In this document: positions 16,381 through 23,600 of the stretch, in pieces
How positions within the stretch are numbered: the stretch's first letter is position 1
How the letters are laid out: each line of letters starts with the position of its first letter
Assembly: GCA_964570865.1 (NCBI GenBank)
Contig: CAZMZM010000040.1
Location: 1-23,600 of the forward strand
Source of the DNA: WGAL01 sp964570865
GTDB taxonomy: Bacteria > Bacteroidota > Ignavibacteria > Ignavibacteriales > Melioribacteraceae
Length of the DNA stretch: 23,600 bases
Direction of reading: 5' to 3'
Notes under the pieces: model-generated
What the model was told of the DNA's origin: nothing
The model's database searches: none
The model's input: the letters and a program-made list of their open reading frames with translations, nothing else
Translations under genes and position numbers: made by a program

Positions 16381-18174
16381 ATGGAAAATATAAGAAATTT
16401 TTGCATAATTGCTCACATAGACCACGGTAAATCTACAATTGCCGATGGATTACTCGACTTTACGGGGACAATCAGTAAAAGGGATGCGAAGGCGCAACTT
16501 TTAGATGATTTGGATTTGGAGCGTGAACGCGGTATTACAATAAAATCGCACGCAATACAGATGAAATATAAAGCTGCGGATAAAAACAATTACATCCTAA
16601 ACTTAATTGACACTCCCGGCCATGTAGATTTTACCTATGAAGTCTCACGCTCGTTAGCGGCTTGCGAAGGCGCATTGCTTGTTGTAGATGCAGCTCAGGG
16701 TGTTGAAGCTCAGACTATCAGCAATCTTTACCTTGCAGTTGATGCGGGACTTGAAATTATTCCGGTTATCAACAAAATTGATTTACCGAGTGCGCAAGTT
16801 GACGTTGTAACAAATCAAATAATTGAACTTATCGGTTGCGATGAAGATGAAATAATTTTAGCCAGTGCAAAAACTCGCACAGGAATTGAGGATATTCTCG
16901 AAGCGATTGTTACTCGCGTACCTCATCCTACGGGCGACTCTGACGCCCCGCTTCAGGCTTTGATTTTTGACTCCGTATTCGATTCATATCGAGGTGCCAT
17001 TGCATTTATCCGTGTTTTTAACGGGCGATTGAAGGAAAAGGACCAGATTAAATTTTTTGTTCATGATAAAACATACCTTGCCGAAGAAGTCGGGATATTA
17101 GGATTGGAACGGATTAACACCGGTGTGCTTGAAGCAGGCAATGTAGGTTATTTGATTGCCGGTGTAAAGGATGTTCATGATACTAAAGTTGGCGACACGG
17201 TTACGCATGTTAAAAATCCTGCCGAAAAACCATTGCCCGGTTACAAAGAAATTCAGCCGATGGTTTATTCGGGGCTTTATCCTACGGATACGGAAGATTA
17301 TGAAAATCTGAGAGACGCTTTGGAGAAATTTCGACTTAATGATTCGGCACTTGTTTATACGCCCGAAACATCGGCGGCATTGGGCTTTGGATTTCGCTGC
17401 GGATTCTTAGGGATGCTCCACATGGAGATTGTGCAGGAGCGTTTAGAGCGGGAATATGATCAGAGTATTGTTACAACTCTTCCGAACGTAGAATATTATG
17501 TTTATACCAAATCAGGTGATAAACTTACGGTAGATAACCCTGCTGAAATGCCTCCTTTGGGCGACATTGAAAAAGTTGAAGAGCCGTATATCAAAGCCCA
17601 GATAATTACTCCGAGTGAGTATGTGGGAAATCTGATGAAGCTGGCAATGGACAAACGGGGAACTTACAAAAACACAACTTATTTGGATGAAACGAGAGCT
17701 GATTTACAGTATGAGTTTCCGCTTGCAGAAGTTATTTTTGATTTTTATGATAAACTTAAATCAATTTCACGCGGCTATGCTTCTCTCGATTATGAGTTTA
17801 TGGGTTACCGCGAATCCGATTTGGTTAAGCTCGACATTATGTTAAACGGCGAGCCGGTCGATTCTCTTTCAATAATTGTGCACCGCAGCAAGGCGTACGA
17901 ATGGGGAAGAAAGGTTACTTCCAAATTAAAGGAGTTAATTCCAAGACAACTTTTTGAAATAGCGGTTCAAGCGTCAATTGGAAACAAAGTGATTGCGCGT
18001 ACCAATATTAAAGCTCTAAGGAAAAATGTATTGGCAAAATGCTATGGCGGCGATATTTCGCGTAAACGAAAATTGCTTGAAAAACAGAAGGAAGGAAAGA
18101 AAAGAATGAAGCAGGTCGGGAATATTGAAATTCCCCAGGAAGCTTTTCTGGCAGTGCTTCAGGTCGATGAATAA
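16381..18174 (+). CDS. lepA: Elongation factor 4 (LepA), translation GTPase
   Basis: LepA binds ribosomes and acts on stalled or maturing ones. The 597-residue length is standard. GTPase motifs are AHIDHGKST at 11-19, RERGITIKS (switch I region), DTPGHVDF from 77 and NKID at 131-134. EF-G-like domains II, III and V follow. The C-terminal LepA-specific domain contains VKLDIMLNGEPVDSLSIIVHR, IAVQASIGNKVIARTNIKALRKNVLAKCYGGDISRKRKLLEKQKEGKKRM, a nearly invariant family block (described here in pieces: QASIG, ARTNIKALRKNV, CYGGD). The start ATG has little ribosome-site context; a candidate promoter lies just upstream. lepB follows after 57 bases, as in the E. coli lepA-lepB pair. Confidence 0.97.
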   Translation: MENIRNFCIIAHIDHGKSTIADGLLDFTGTISKRDAKAQLLDDLDLERERGITIKSHAIQMKYKAADKNNYILNLIDTPGHVDFTYEVSRSLAACEGALLVVDAAQGVEAQTISNLYLAVDAGLEIIPVINKIDLPSAQVDVVTNQIIELIGCDEDEIILASAKTRTGIEDILEAIVTRVPHPTGDSDAPLQALIFDSVFDSYRGAIAFIRVFNGRLKEKDQIKFFVHDKTYLAEEVGILGLERINTGVLEAGNVGYLIAGVKDVHDTKVGDTVTHVKNPAEKPLPGYKEIQPMVYSGLYPTDTEDYENLRDALEKFRLNDSALVYTPETSAALGFGFRCGFLGMLHMEIVQERLEREYDQSIVTTLPNVEYYVYTKSGDKLTVDNPAEMPPLGDIEKVEEPYIKAQIITPSEYVGNLMKLAMDKRGTYKNTTYLDETRADLQYEFPLAEVIFDFYDKLKSISRGYASLDYEFMGYRESDLVKLDIMLNGEPVDSLSIIVHRSKAYEWGRKVTSKLKELIPRQLFEIAVQASIGNKVIARTNIKALRKNVLAKCYGGDISRKRKLLEKQKEGKKRMKQVGNIEIPQEAFLAVLQVDE

Positions 18175-18231
18175 AATTGAGAACAAAATTCGGCTTTATT
18201 TGTCTAAGTATTTTAACAAAACAGGAATATA

Positions 18232-19095
18232 ATGGATTTTAAGAAGATATTAATTGGTACTAAAAATTTACTGATAATTTTACTTGCCGCTTTTTTAATT
18301 AAGGCATTTTTGATTGAAACTTCCCGCGTCCCTACAGGCTCTATGGAAAAAACAATTAGAGTCGGGGATTTTTTATTTGTAAATAAATTTGTTTTCGGTT
18401 CATCTTCTCCTCGAAATATTCCATATACGAATATAAAACTTCCATACTTTACACTTCCCGCTCTACATGAGCCGGAAAGGTATGATATCGTTGTCTTTGA
18501 ATACCCGGGAGACCGAGATGCCCTTTATTCAAAGGATATAATGAATTATGTCAAAAGATTAATAGGTTTGCCCGGCGACACAATAAAAATTGAAAACCAA
18601 GTTGTTTACATAAACGGCAAGCAGGCATGGATACCTCCTCATATTCAATATCTTAAAGCTTACCCGGTTCCGAAAGGGGTGCCCGCACCTTACATTTTTC
18701 CCAAAAATTCCGGATGGAACGAGGATAATTACGGTCCGCTGGTAATACCTAAAAAGGGAGATGTTGTTCATCTTACAAAGGATAACATTGAAACTTACAG
18801 AACATTAATAAATAGGGATTACGGACGATATGTTGTAACCGTAGAAGGAGATAAAATTTTTATTGACGGGAAAGAAGCGGATAGTTATAAAATAAAACAA
18901 AATTACTTTTTTATGATGGGCGATAATCGAGATGATAGTGCCGACAGTCGATTCTGGGGATTTGTTCCGCGTGAAAATATTGAAGGTGAAGCGTTTATGG
19001 TTTATTGGTCATGGGACCCAAGCGTGCCGTTCTCAAACTTGTTCAAACTTCTCGAAACAGTCCGATGGAACAGAATCGGCAAGTTTGTACATTAA
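18232..19095 (+). CDS. lepB: Signal peptidase I
   Basis: This membrane protease removes signal peptides from exported proteins. The 287-residue product has one N-terminal membrane helix (about 11-29), then the nucleophile box PTGSMEKT with Ser37. The general base is Lys108 in YVKRLIGLPGD. Box E is GDNRDDSADSRFWGFV near the C-terminus. The region between boxes D and E has an insertion (about 130-205; IPPHIQYLKAYPVPKGVPAPYIFPKN and on), a feature seen in Bacteroidota-type enzymes. A single transmembrane anchor means the catalytic part is periplasmic. AGGA at 18223-18226 precedes the ATG by five bases. It is the likely second gene of a lepA-lepB operon and is convergent with uvrA. Confidence 0.95.
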   Translation: MDFKKILIGTKNLLIILLAAFLIKAFLIETSRVPTGSMEKTIRVGDFLFVNKFVFGSSSPRNIPYTNIKLPYFTLPALHEPERYDIVVFEYPGDRDALYSKDIMNYVKRLIGLPGDTIKIENQVVYINGKQAWIPPHIQYLKAYPVPKGVPAPYIFPKNSGWNEDNYGPLVIPKKGDVVHLTKDNIETYRTLINRDYGRYVVTVEGDKIFIDGKEADSYKIKQNYFFMMGDNRDDSADSRFWGFVPRENIEGEAFMVYWSWDPSVPFSNLFKLLETVRWNRIGKFVH

Positions 19096-19170
19096 AAATA
19101 ATGATTGAATGAGAGTAAGTTATACGCTTATAAATTCTTCGATTTTTGTGAAAAGCCTAACTTTTTAGTA

Positions 19171-21978
19171 TTATAAATAGTTCCCTGTTATACTGTTTGG
19201 GTTAATAGCAATTTCTTCAGGTGTTCCGGTTGCAATAATTTTGCCTCCAAACTCTCCTCCGCCCGGTCCTAAATCAATAATGTGGTCGGCAGCCTGAATA
19301 ACATCAAGGTTATGCTCAATTATCAAAACCGTATTTCCTTTTTCTACGAGTCTGTTCAGCACTTCAAGCAGAATCCGCACATCCTCAAAATGGAGTCCGG
19401 TTGTAGGTTCATCCAAGACGTAGAGCGTTTTCCCCGTACTTACTTTACTAAGTTCTGTTGCGAGTTTAACTCGTTGCGCCTCCCCTCCGGAAAGGGTAAC
19501 TGCTTGTTGTCCAAGTTTTATATACCCAAGCCCTACATCATTCAGCGCTTTCAGTTTACGCTTAATTCTCGGATGTTCGCTAAAAAATTGCAACGCTTCG
19601 GATACACGCATTTCCAAAACATCTGAAATTGATTTGCCTCGATACAAAATTTGAAGTGTTTCCTGATTATATCTTTTCCCTTTACACGTTTCGCAAGTTA
19701 CATAAACGTTGGGCAAAAAGTTCATCTCAATTTTTTTTAGTCCGTCTCCTTGGCAATCTTCGCAACGTCCCCCTTTAACATTAAAACTAAATCTGCCCGG
19801 TTTGTATCCACGGATTTTCGAATCGGGAAGCTCGGTAAAAAACTCTCTGATAAATGTAAACACTCCGGTATATGTTGCCGGATTTGAGCGTGGGGTGCGT
19901 CCGATAGGGGATTGGTCAATTTCAATTACCTTGTCGATATTATCTAATCCGCTTATCTCTTTGTAAGGAAGCGGAACAACTTTAGCGCGGAAAAACTTTT
20001 TGCGTAATATTCTAACCAGAGTTTCGTTAATCAAACTCGATTTTCCCGAACCGCTTACGCCTGATACGACAACGAGTTTACCGAGAGGTAATATTAGCTC
20101 CACATTCTTCAAGTTATTGCCGGTAGCACCTTTCAGCAAAATTGATTTTCCCGTGCCTTCTCTTCGCCGAGATAGATATTCGATTGACTTTTGATTTTTG
20201 AGGTACTTTACCGTTAAAGATTTCTCATATTTTTTTAATTTCAGCAAATCATTAATCGAAGCTGCAGCACAAACTTTTCCGCCATGCTCGCCGGCACGCG
20301 GTCCAAGATCAATTACATAATCCGCTTCCTCAATAGTTTCACGGTCGTGCTCAACTACAATTATTGTGTTTCCCATATCACGCAGATGTTTAAGAGAATT
20401 TATCAAACGTGAGTTATCGCTTTGATGCAGACCGATACTCGGCTCGTCCAAAACATAAAGTGCACCGGAGAGTTGTGAACCGATTTGCGAAGCAAGTCTG
20501 ATACGCTGTGATTCTCCGCCCGATAAAGTTCGTGAAGAGCGATCAAGAGTTAGATATTGCAAACCTACATTAACTAAAAAACCAATTCTTTTCTTGATCT
20601 CTCTTAGTATCGGTTCTGCAATTATTCTTTTACGCCCTTCGAAAGTTAAATCATTAAAAAATCGTTGCGTTTTGTCGATAGGGAGACGAGTAATATCCGC
20701 AATTGTTTTTTCTGCAATAGTTACGGATAAAGATTCCTTCCTTAAACGTCCTCCGTTGCAAACTTTGCACACTTTACGCGTCATAAATTGTTCTGCCCAT
20801 TCTCTTGTTTTGGGAGAAGTTGTTTTTTCGTAATATCGTTTTACGTAATCTAAAAGTCCGTTAAAATCATTTTCATATTCCAATTCGTCGCCGGAACTAA
20901 AACGGTATTTAATTTGAAGTTTTTCATCCGTACCGTTTAGTAGAACATCAATTTGTCCTTTGGTTAGTTTGTCGAGCGGTGTGTCAAAATCAAATCCGTA
21001 TTTTTCTGCAAGCGCTCTAAGCTGATTAAAGACCCATGTCTCGCGAGGCTTACCGAGCGCTTCTATTGCTCCTTCGTTGATTGATAATGACCAATCCGGG
21101 ATGATTAAGTTCGGCTCAATTTCCATAGTTTCGCCAAGTCCGTCGCATGCAGTACAAGCACCGTAAGGGGAGTTGAACGAAAAGGAATTCGGCGCCAGTT
21201 CGGGAAAACTTATACCGCAATAATTACACGATAAATGGCGGCTCAGCAGTTTATCATTAATGCCGTCGGAAATAATAACGTTACCGTTTCCGTAATTAAG
21301 AGCCACTTCGAGCGACGATGAAATTCTGAGTAACGATTTAGGTGTAACTTTTACGCGGTCAATTACAATCTCGATATTATGAACTTTGTAACGCTCGAGT
21401 TTCATCCCATCGGTAATTTCCATAACCTCGCCGTCAACTCTTACTCTAAGGAATCCGTCTCGAAAAATTTCTTGGAACAGCTCGCGGTAGTGTCCTTTTC
21501 GTCCTTTTACGACAGGGGCAAGAATCATTATTCGATTATCGGCAAATTCTTTTGAGATAATATCAAGCATTTTTTCGGGCGATTGTTTTTCGACGGAGCG
21601 ACCGCATTCGTAGCAATGAGGCGAGCCGACTCGTGCAAAAAGGAGTCGGAGGTAATCGTATATTTCGGTTACCGTTCCTACTGTTGATCGGGGATTGCCG
21701 GAAGTTGTTTTTTGCTCGATTGAAATTGCGGGACTCAGACCTTCGATTAAATCGACATCCGGTTTTTCAAGCATTCCCAAAAACTGTCGGGCGTATGCCG
21801 AAAGTGATTCTATGTAACGGCGCTGACCTTCGGCGTAAATTGTATCAAACGCAAGGGAAGATTTTCCCGAGCCGGAGAGACCGGTAATTACCGTAAACGA
21901 ATTACGTGGAATTTCGACATCGATATTCTGCAAATTATGTTCACGCGCGCCTTTTATTATTATTTTATTTTCATTCAT
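19171..21978 (-). CDS. uvrA: UvrABC system protein A (excinuclease ATPase subunit)
   Basis: UvrA recognises bulky DNA damage and loads UvrB in nucleotide excision repair. I chose the ATG at 21978 (935 residues). An in-frame TTG five codons upstream would add MKNIS, but family members start MNE-KIIIKGAREHNL. The first ABC half has GLSGSGKSSLAFDT and the second GVSGSGKSSLINE. Both signatures LSGGESQRIRLA and LSGGEAQRVKLA are present. Zinc-binding CxxC sites occur at CYECG, at CNYCG with the later CTACDG, and at CEDC with CETCKG. A perfect 14-base palindrome lies 22 bases before the start (see separate entry). The 3' end is convergent with lepB; no clear terminator is seen between them. Confidence 0.97.
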   Translation of the reverse strand: MNENKIIIKGAREHNLQNIDVEIPRNSFTVITGLSGSGKSSLAFDTIYAEGQRRYIESLSAYARQFLGMLEKPDVDLIEGLSPAISIEQKTTSGNPRSTVGTVTEIYDYLRLLFARVGSPHCYECGRSVEKQSPEKMLDIISKEFADNRIMILAPVVKGRKGHYRELFQEIFRDGFLRVRVDGEVMEITDGMKLERYKVHNIEIVIDRVKVTPKSLLRISSSLEVALNYGNGNVIISDGINDKLLSRHLSCNYCGISFPELAPNSFSFNSPYGACTACDGLGETMEIEPNLIIPDWSLSINEGAIEALGKPRETWVFNQLRALAEKYGFDFDTPLDKLTKGQIDVLLNGTDEKLQIKYRFSSGDELEYENDFNGLLDYVKRYYEKTTSPKTREWAEQFMTRKVCKVCNGGRLRKESLSVTIAEKTIADITRLPIDKTQRFFNDLTFEGRKRIIAEPILREIKKRIGFLVNVGLQYLTLDRSSRTLSGGESQRIRLASQIGSQLSGALYVLDEPSIGLHQSDNSRLINSLKHLRDMGNTIIVVEHDRETIEEADYVIDLGPRAGEHGGKVCAAASINDLLKLKKYEKSLTVKYLKNQKSIEYLSRRREGTGKSILLKGATGNNLKNVELILPLGKLVVVSGVSGSGKSSLINETLVRILRKKFFRAKVVPLPYKEISGLDNIDKVIEIDQSPIGRTPRSNPATYTGVFTFIREFFTELPDSKIRGYKPGRFSFNVKGGRCEDCQGDGLKKIEMNFLPNVYVTCETCKGKRYNQETLQILYRGKSISDVLEMRVSEALQFFSEHPRIKRKLKALNDVGLGYIKLGQQAVTLSGGEAQRVKLATELSKVSTGKTLYVLDEPTTGLHFEDVRILLEVLNRLVEKGNTVLIIEHNLDVIQAADHIIDLGPGGGEFGGKIIATGTPEEIAINPNSITGNYL

Positions 21979-22000
21979 ACTTATGTTTTTCAAAAAAGTT

Positions 22001-22014
22001 TAACTTGCAAGTTA
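22001..22014 (-). promoter_or_regulatory. Perfect 14-base palindrome upstream of uvrA (possible operator)
   Basis: TAACTTGCAAGTTA is identical to its own reverse complement. It lies in the 241-base gap between uvrA and the GDPD gene, 22 bases upstream of the uvrA ATG on the minus strand. uvrA is often controlled by LexA, so a repressor site is a reasonable guess, but I do not know the LexA consensus of this lineage and none of the well-known boxes (CTGT-N8-ACAG, GAAC-N4-GTTC) fits. One or two such palindromes are expected by chance in a window this size. The rest of the gap (22015-22219) shows no gene or RNA I can support. Confidence 0.35.
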
Positions 22015-22219
22015 TTAAAAAAGTAGCTTAGTTCACTAAATATTTTAGAGATTTTTTTGCTTTGAAAGTTAATCGAACGTTGTGTTGAGGAAGTCGAATT
22101 GAAGTATGGGACAAAACAAATTAACTGCACTTAAATTTCCGATTTATCTTTTACCGAACATAGGATGACGTGTAAATTAAGTTGGGTTAGGGAAAACAAA
22201 TCATATTAGATTATTAGTT

Positions 22220-23023
22220 CTATTTAATGCTTGCTTTTATTTTCCCGGGAAAATTTGTAGTAATTGCATCAACTCCTAATTCGGCAAGTGTTTGAGCTTC
22301 TTTCGGAGTATTAACGTCATAAAATATTATCTCGTAGCCTTCGTGTTTAACTTTGTAAATTATTTCTCCGGTTATTCTCGGTGAGTAATTCATGTCGATT
22401 CCGTCAGCATTTATCATTTTTAAGGTTGAGATTAATTTGTTTACAACTGATTGCATATTTTTACATTTATCCGTTAAAAGCCAATCAAATAACCAATACG
22501 CTTTTATGTCAGGAAAAAGTTGTTTGCTTTTTTTGATTACGTTGGAATCGAATGCGATAATTCTAATTAACGAATGTGGGAATCGGGTGCGTTTTAGAAC
22601 GTTCTGCAACTCGAACATGAAGATTTGCCTTGCATCTTTTATCTCGATAAAAATCCCCTTTCCGCGTGGAATGATATTCAGCAATTTTTCCAACGTAATA
22701 ATTTCGGTAGATAAATATTTGTTATCCTTCCACTTCCCAAAATCCAATTTCAAAATCTCGTTCATTGTGGATTTTTCAACATTTAAGTTCTTCTGTTTAG
22801 GTGCCGTGCGTATTGTGTGTTTGTCATGCAGACAAACAATCTGATTATCTTTTGTAAGCCAAAAGTCGCCTTCAATAAAGTCAGCATCCTCCTCAAACGC
22901 AAGCAGAAAAGAGGGGAGAGTATTTTCCGGAGCTGCATAAGACGCTCCGCGATGAGCCACCACAAGCGGAAGATGTTTAACTTTTTCGTTTAATTCGTCA
23001 ATATTTAGAATCTCGTTTCTCAA
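22220..23023 (-). CDS. Glycerophosphodiester phosphodiesterase
   Basis: The enzyme splits glycerophosphodiesters, from phospholipid breakdown, into glycerol 3-phosphate and an alcohol. The 267-residue product has the GDPD catalytic set: AHRG with His24 and Arg25, PENT with Glu33, the metal ligands in EGDFWLTKD (Glu51, Asp53), and HD with His66. A later FIEIKD (with a metal-binding Glu) completes the site, and the C-terminus GVDAITTNFP is the usual barrel end. No signal peptide is seen, so it is likely cytosolic (UgpQ-like rather than secreted GlpQ). The start overlaps the end of glpD by 26 bases, linking the two steps: G3P release and its oxidation. Substrate head group is unknown. Confidence 0.93.
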   Translation of the reverse strand: MRNEILNIDELNEKVKHLPLVVAHRGASYAAPENTLPSFLLAFEEDADFIEGDFWLTKDNQIVCLHDKHTIRTAPKQKNLNVEKSTMNEILKLDFGKWKDNKYLSTEIITLEKLLNIIPRGKGIFIEIKDARQIFMFELQNVLKRTRFPHSLIRIIAFDSNVIKKSKQLFPDIKAYWLFDWLLTDKCKNMQSVVNKLISTLKMINADGIDMNYSPRITGEIIYKVKHEGYEIIFYDVNTPKEAQTLAELGVDAITTNFPGKIKASIK

Positions 23024-23600
23024 TTGTATTTAAACTGTAATTTTGTGCTAATTCAGTAAAACGCTTTATCTCTTCTTTTTCCCATTTTCTTGATTTATGC
23101 AATTCCTTTTTCATGATGTGTGCAACTTTTGGAGCTGCTTCAATGCTCGCTTTTGCGTCAAGGAATAAGGACCTGGTTCTGCGCGCTAAAATATCTTCTA
23201 CGGAGACAGCCATTTCGTGGCGAGCGCCCCAAACAACTTCAGCTTCAATATAGGGAAGATTGGGATGCAGTTTTTGTCCCAGCTTTGGATTATCGGCTAA
23301 TATGTGATTTTTAATATGCTCTTTATCCGAACCGTAATAATGAAGAGGCTCTCCGGCATCAAAATTTTTAACATACCCGTGAATAGGCATGTTTGCGGTT
23401 ACGCTCTTTTTATCTTCTAATCCGCCGACTAAAATTGCTTTGTCAATGGCGTCTTCTCCCATCTTACGGTAGGTAGTCCATTTACCACCTGTAATAGTTA
23501 TCAAGCCGGATTTGGCGACAGATATTTGATGATTACGTGAAATCTCTTTTGTTTCATTTGGTGAATCAGGAGAAACAGCAAGAGGCCTTAGTCCTGCGAA
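22998..23600 (-). CDS. glpD: FAD-dependent glycerol-3-phosphate dehydrogenase, C-terminal part (5' end outside window)
   Basis: The membrane-linked flavoenzyme oxidises glycerol 3-phosphate to dihydroxyacetone phosphate and feeds electrons to quinone. The reading frame is open to the window edge; about 200 C-terminal residues are visible. The first ones read FAGLRPLA, then ETKEISRNHQI and GLITITGGKWTTYRKMGEDAID, which close the FAD/substrate domain in GlpD proteins. The rest (about 60-200) is the helical C-terminal domain of this family, including EAEVVWGARHEMAVSVEDILARRTR, a conserved pattern (seen here as VVWGARHEMA and DILARRTR). The stop lies within the GDPD gene, a 26-base overlap. The N-terminal FAD-binding GxGxxG is out of view, so intactness cannot be checked. 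Confidence 0.92.
   Translation of the reverse strand, partial: FAGLRPLAVSPDSPNETKEISRNHQISVAKSGLITITGGKWTTYRKMGEDAIDKAILVGGLEDKKSVTANMPIHGYVKNFDAGEPLHYYGSDKEHIKNHILADNPKLGQKLHPNLPYIEAEVVWGARHEMAVSVEDILARRTRSLFLDAKASIEAAPKVAHIMKKELHKSRKWEKEEIKRFTELAQNYSLNTIEKRDSKY

Noticed and set aside
21979..21993. TTG start five codons upstream for uvrA
   Set aside because: The added residues MKNIS are not part of the conserved UvrA N-terminus, while the internal ATG gives the usual MNE...IIIKGAREHNL start.
22392..22844. 150-codon open frame on the plus strand opposite the GDPD gene
   Set aside because: It lies wholly within a gene with intact catalytic motifs on the other strand; the product has no recognisable features.
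1..23600. Search for tRNA, rRNA, CRISPR arrays, transposases, integrases, toxin-antitoxin pairs or defence genes
   Set aside because: None was seen. Intergenic gaps are short (all below 300 bases) and all long reading frames belong to housekeeping or envelope families or to the small unknown described above.

Overview
The window is a stretch of bacterial chromosome with moderate-to-low GC and tightly packed genes. It most resembles the Bacteroidota/Chlorobiota/Ignavibacteriota group. The hints are a biotin-carboxylase plus BCCP pair of the acyl-CoA carboxylase type, a FadL channel followed by an SGNH lipoprotein, an ssb gene followed by a CNNM/CBS protein (as in the ssb-gldE arrangement of gliding Bacteroidota), and an orphan MCE protein. 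Two candidate promoters look like ordinary sigma70 elements (TTGnnn-17 bp-TATATT) rather than the TAnnTTTG type of classical Bacteroidota. This fits an Ignavibacteria-like lineage, but the assignment is inference. I see no tRNA, rRNA, CRISPR array, insertion sequence, prophage or integrase, and no gene-free gap above 300 bases. The longest gaps are 21979-22219 (holding a palindrome before uvrA) and 14355-14480 (nothing convincing).

Layout. 1-4642 (+): end of a CvpA-like membrane protein, mutS2, then a biotin carboxylase and its biotin carrier protein, joined by overlaps or one-base gaps. 4644-7476 (+): a promoter, a FadL-family outer-membrane channel, an SGNH hydrolase lipoprotein and a strong intrinsic terminator, forming a self-contained unit. 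7522-9787 (+): a SPOR-domain lipoprotein, ssb and a CNNM/CorC-type membrane protein. 9788-12709 (+): a small membrane-anchored protein of unknown function, an MCE/MlaD protein and gamma-glutamyltransferase, with ATGA or longer overlaps. 12765-14354 (+): acpS and mnmA. 14481-16316 (-): an exported protein joining a degenerate calcineurin-type phosphoesterase domain to a PQQ-like beta-propeller. 16328-19095 (+): lepA and lepB. 19171-21978 (-): uvrA. 22220-23600 (-): a glycerophosphodiesterase overlapping the end of a truncated glpD.

The genes are mainly housekeeping: DNA repair (mutS2, uvrA, ssb), translation and protein export (mnmA, lepA, lepB), and lipid or cofactor metabolism (carboxylase, acpS, FadL/SGNH, MCE, GDPD/GlpD). 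GDPD releases glycerol 3-phosphate, which GlpD oxidises, so the last two form a short pathway. I found no clear new defence or mobile system. The least ordinary item is the pseudo-phosphoesterase/propeller fusion, followed by the coupled small-protein/MCE pair and the palindrome upstream of uvrA.
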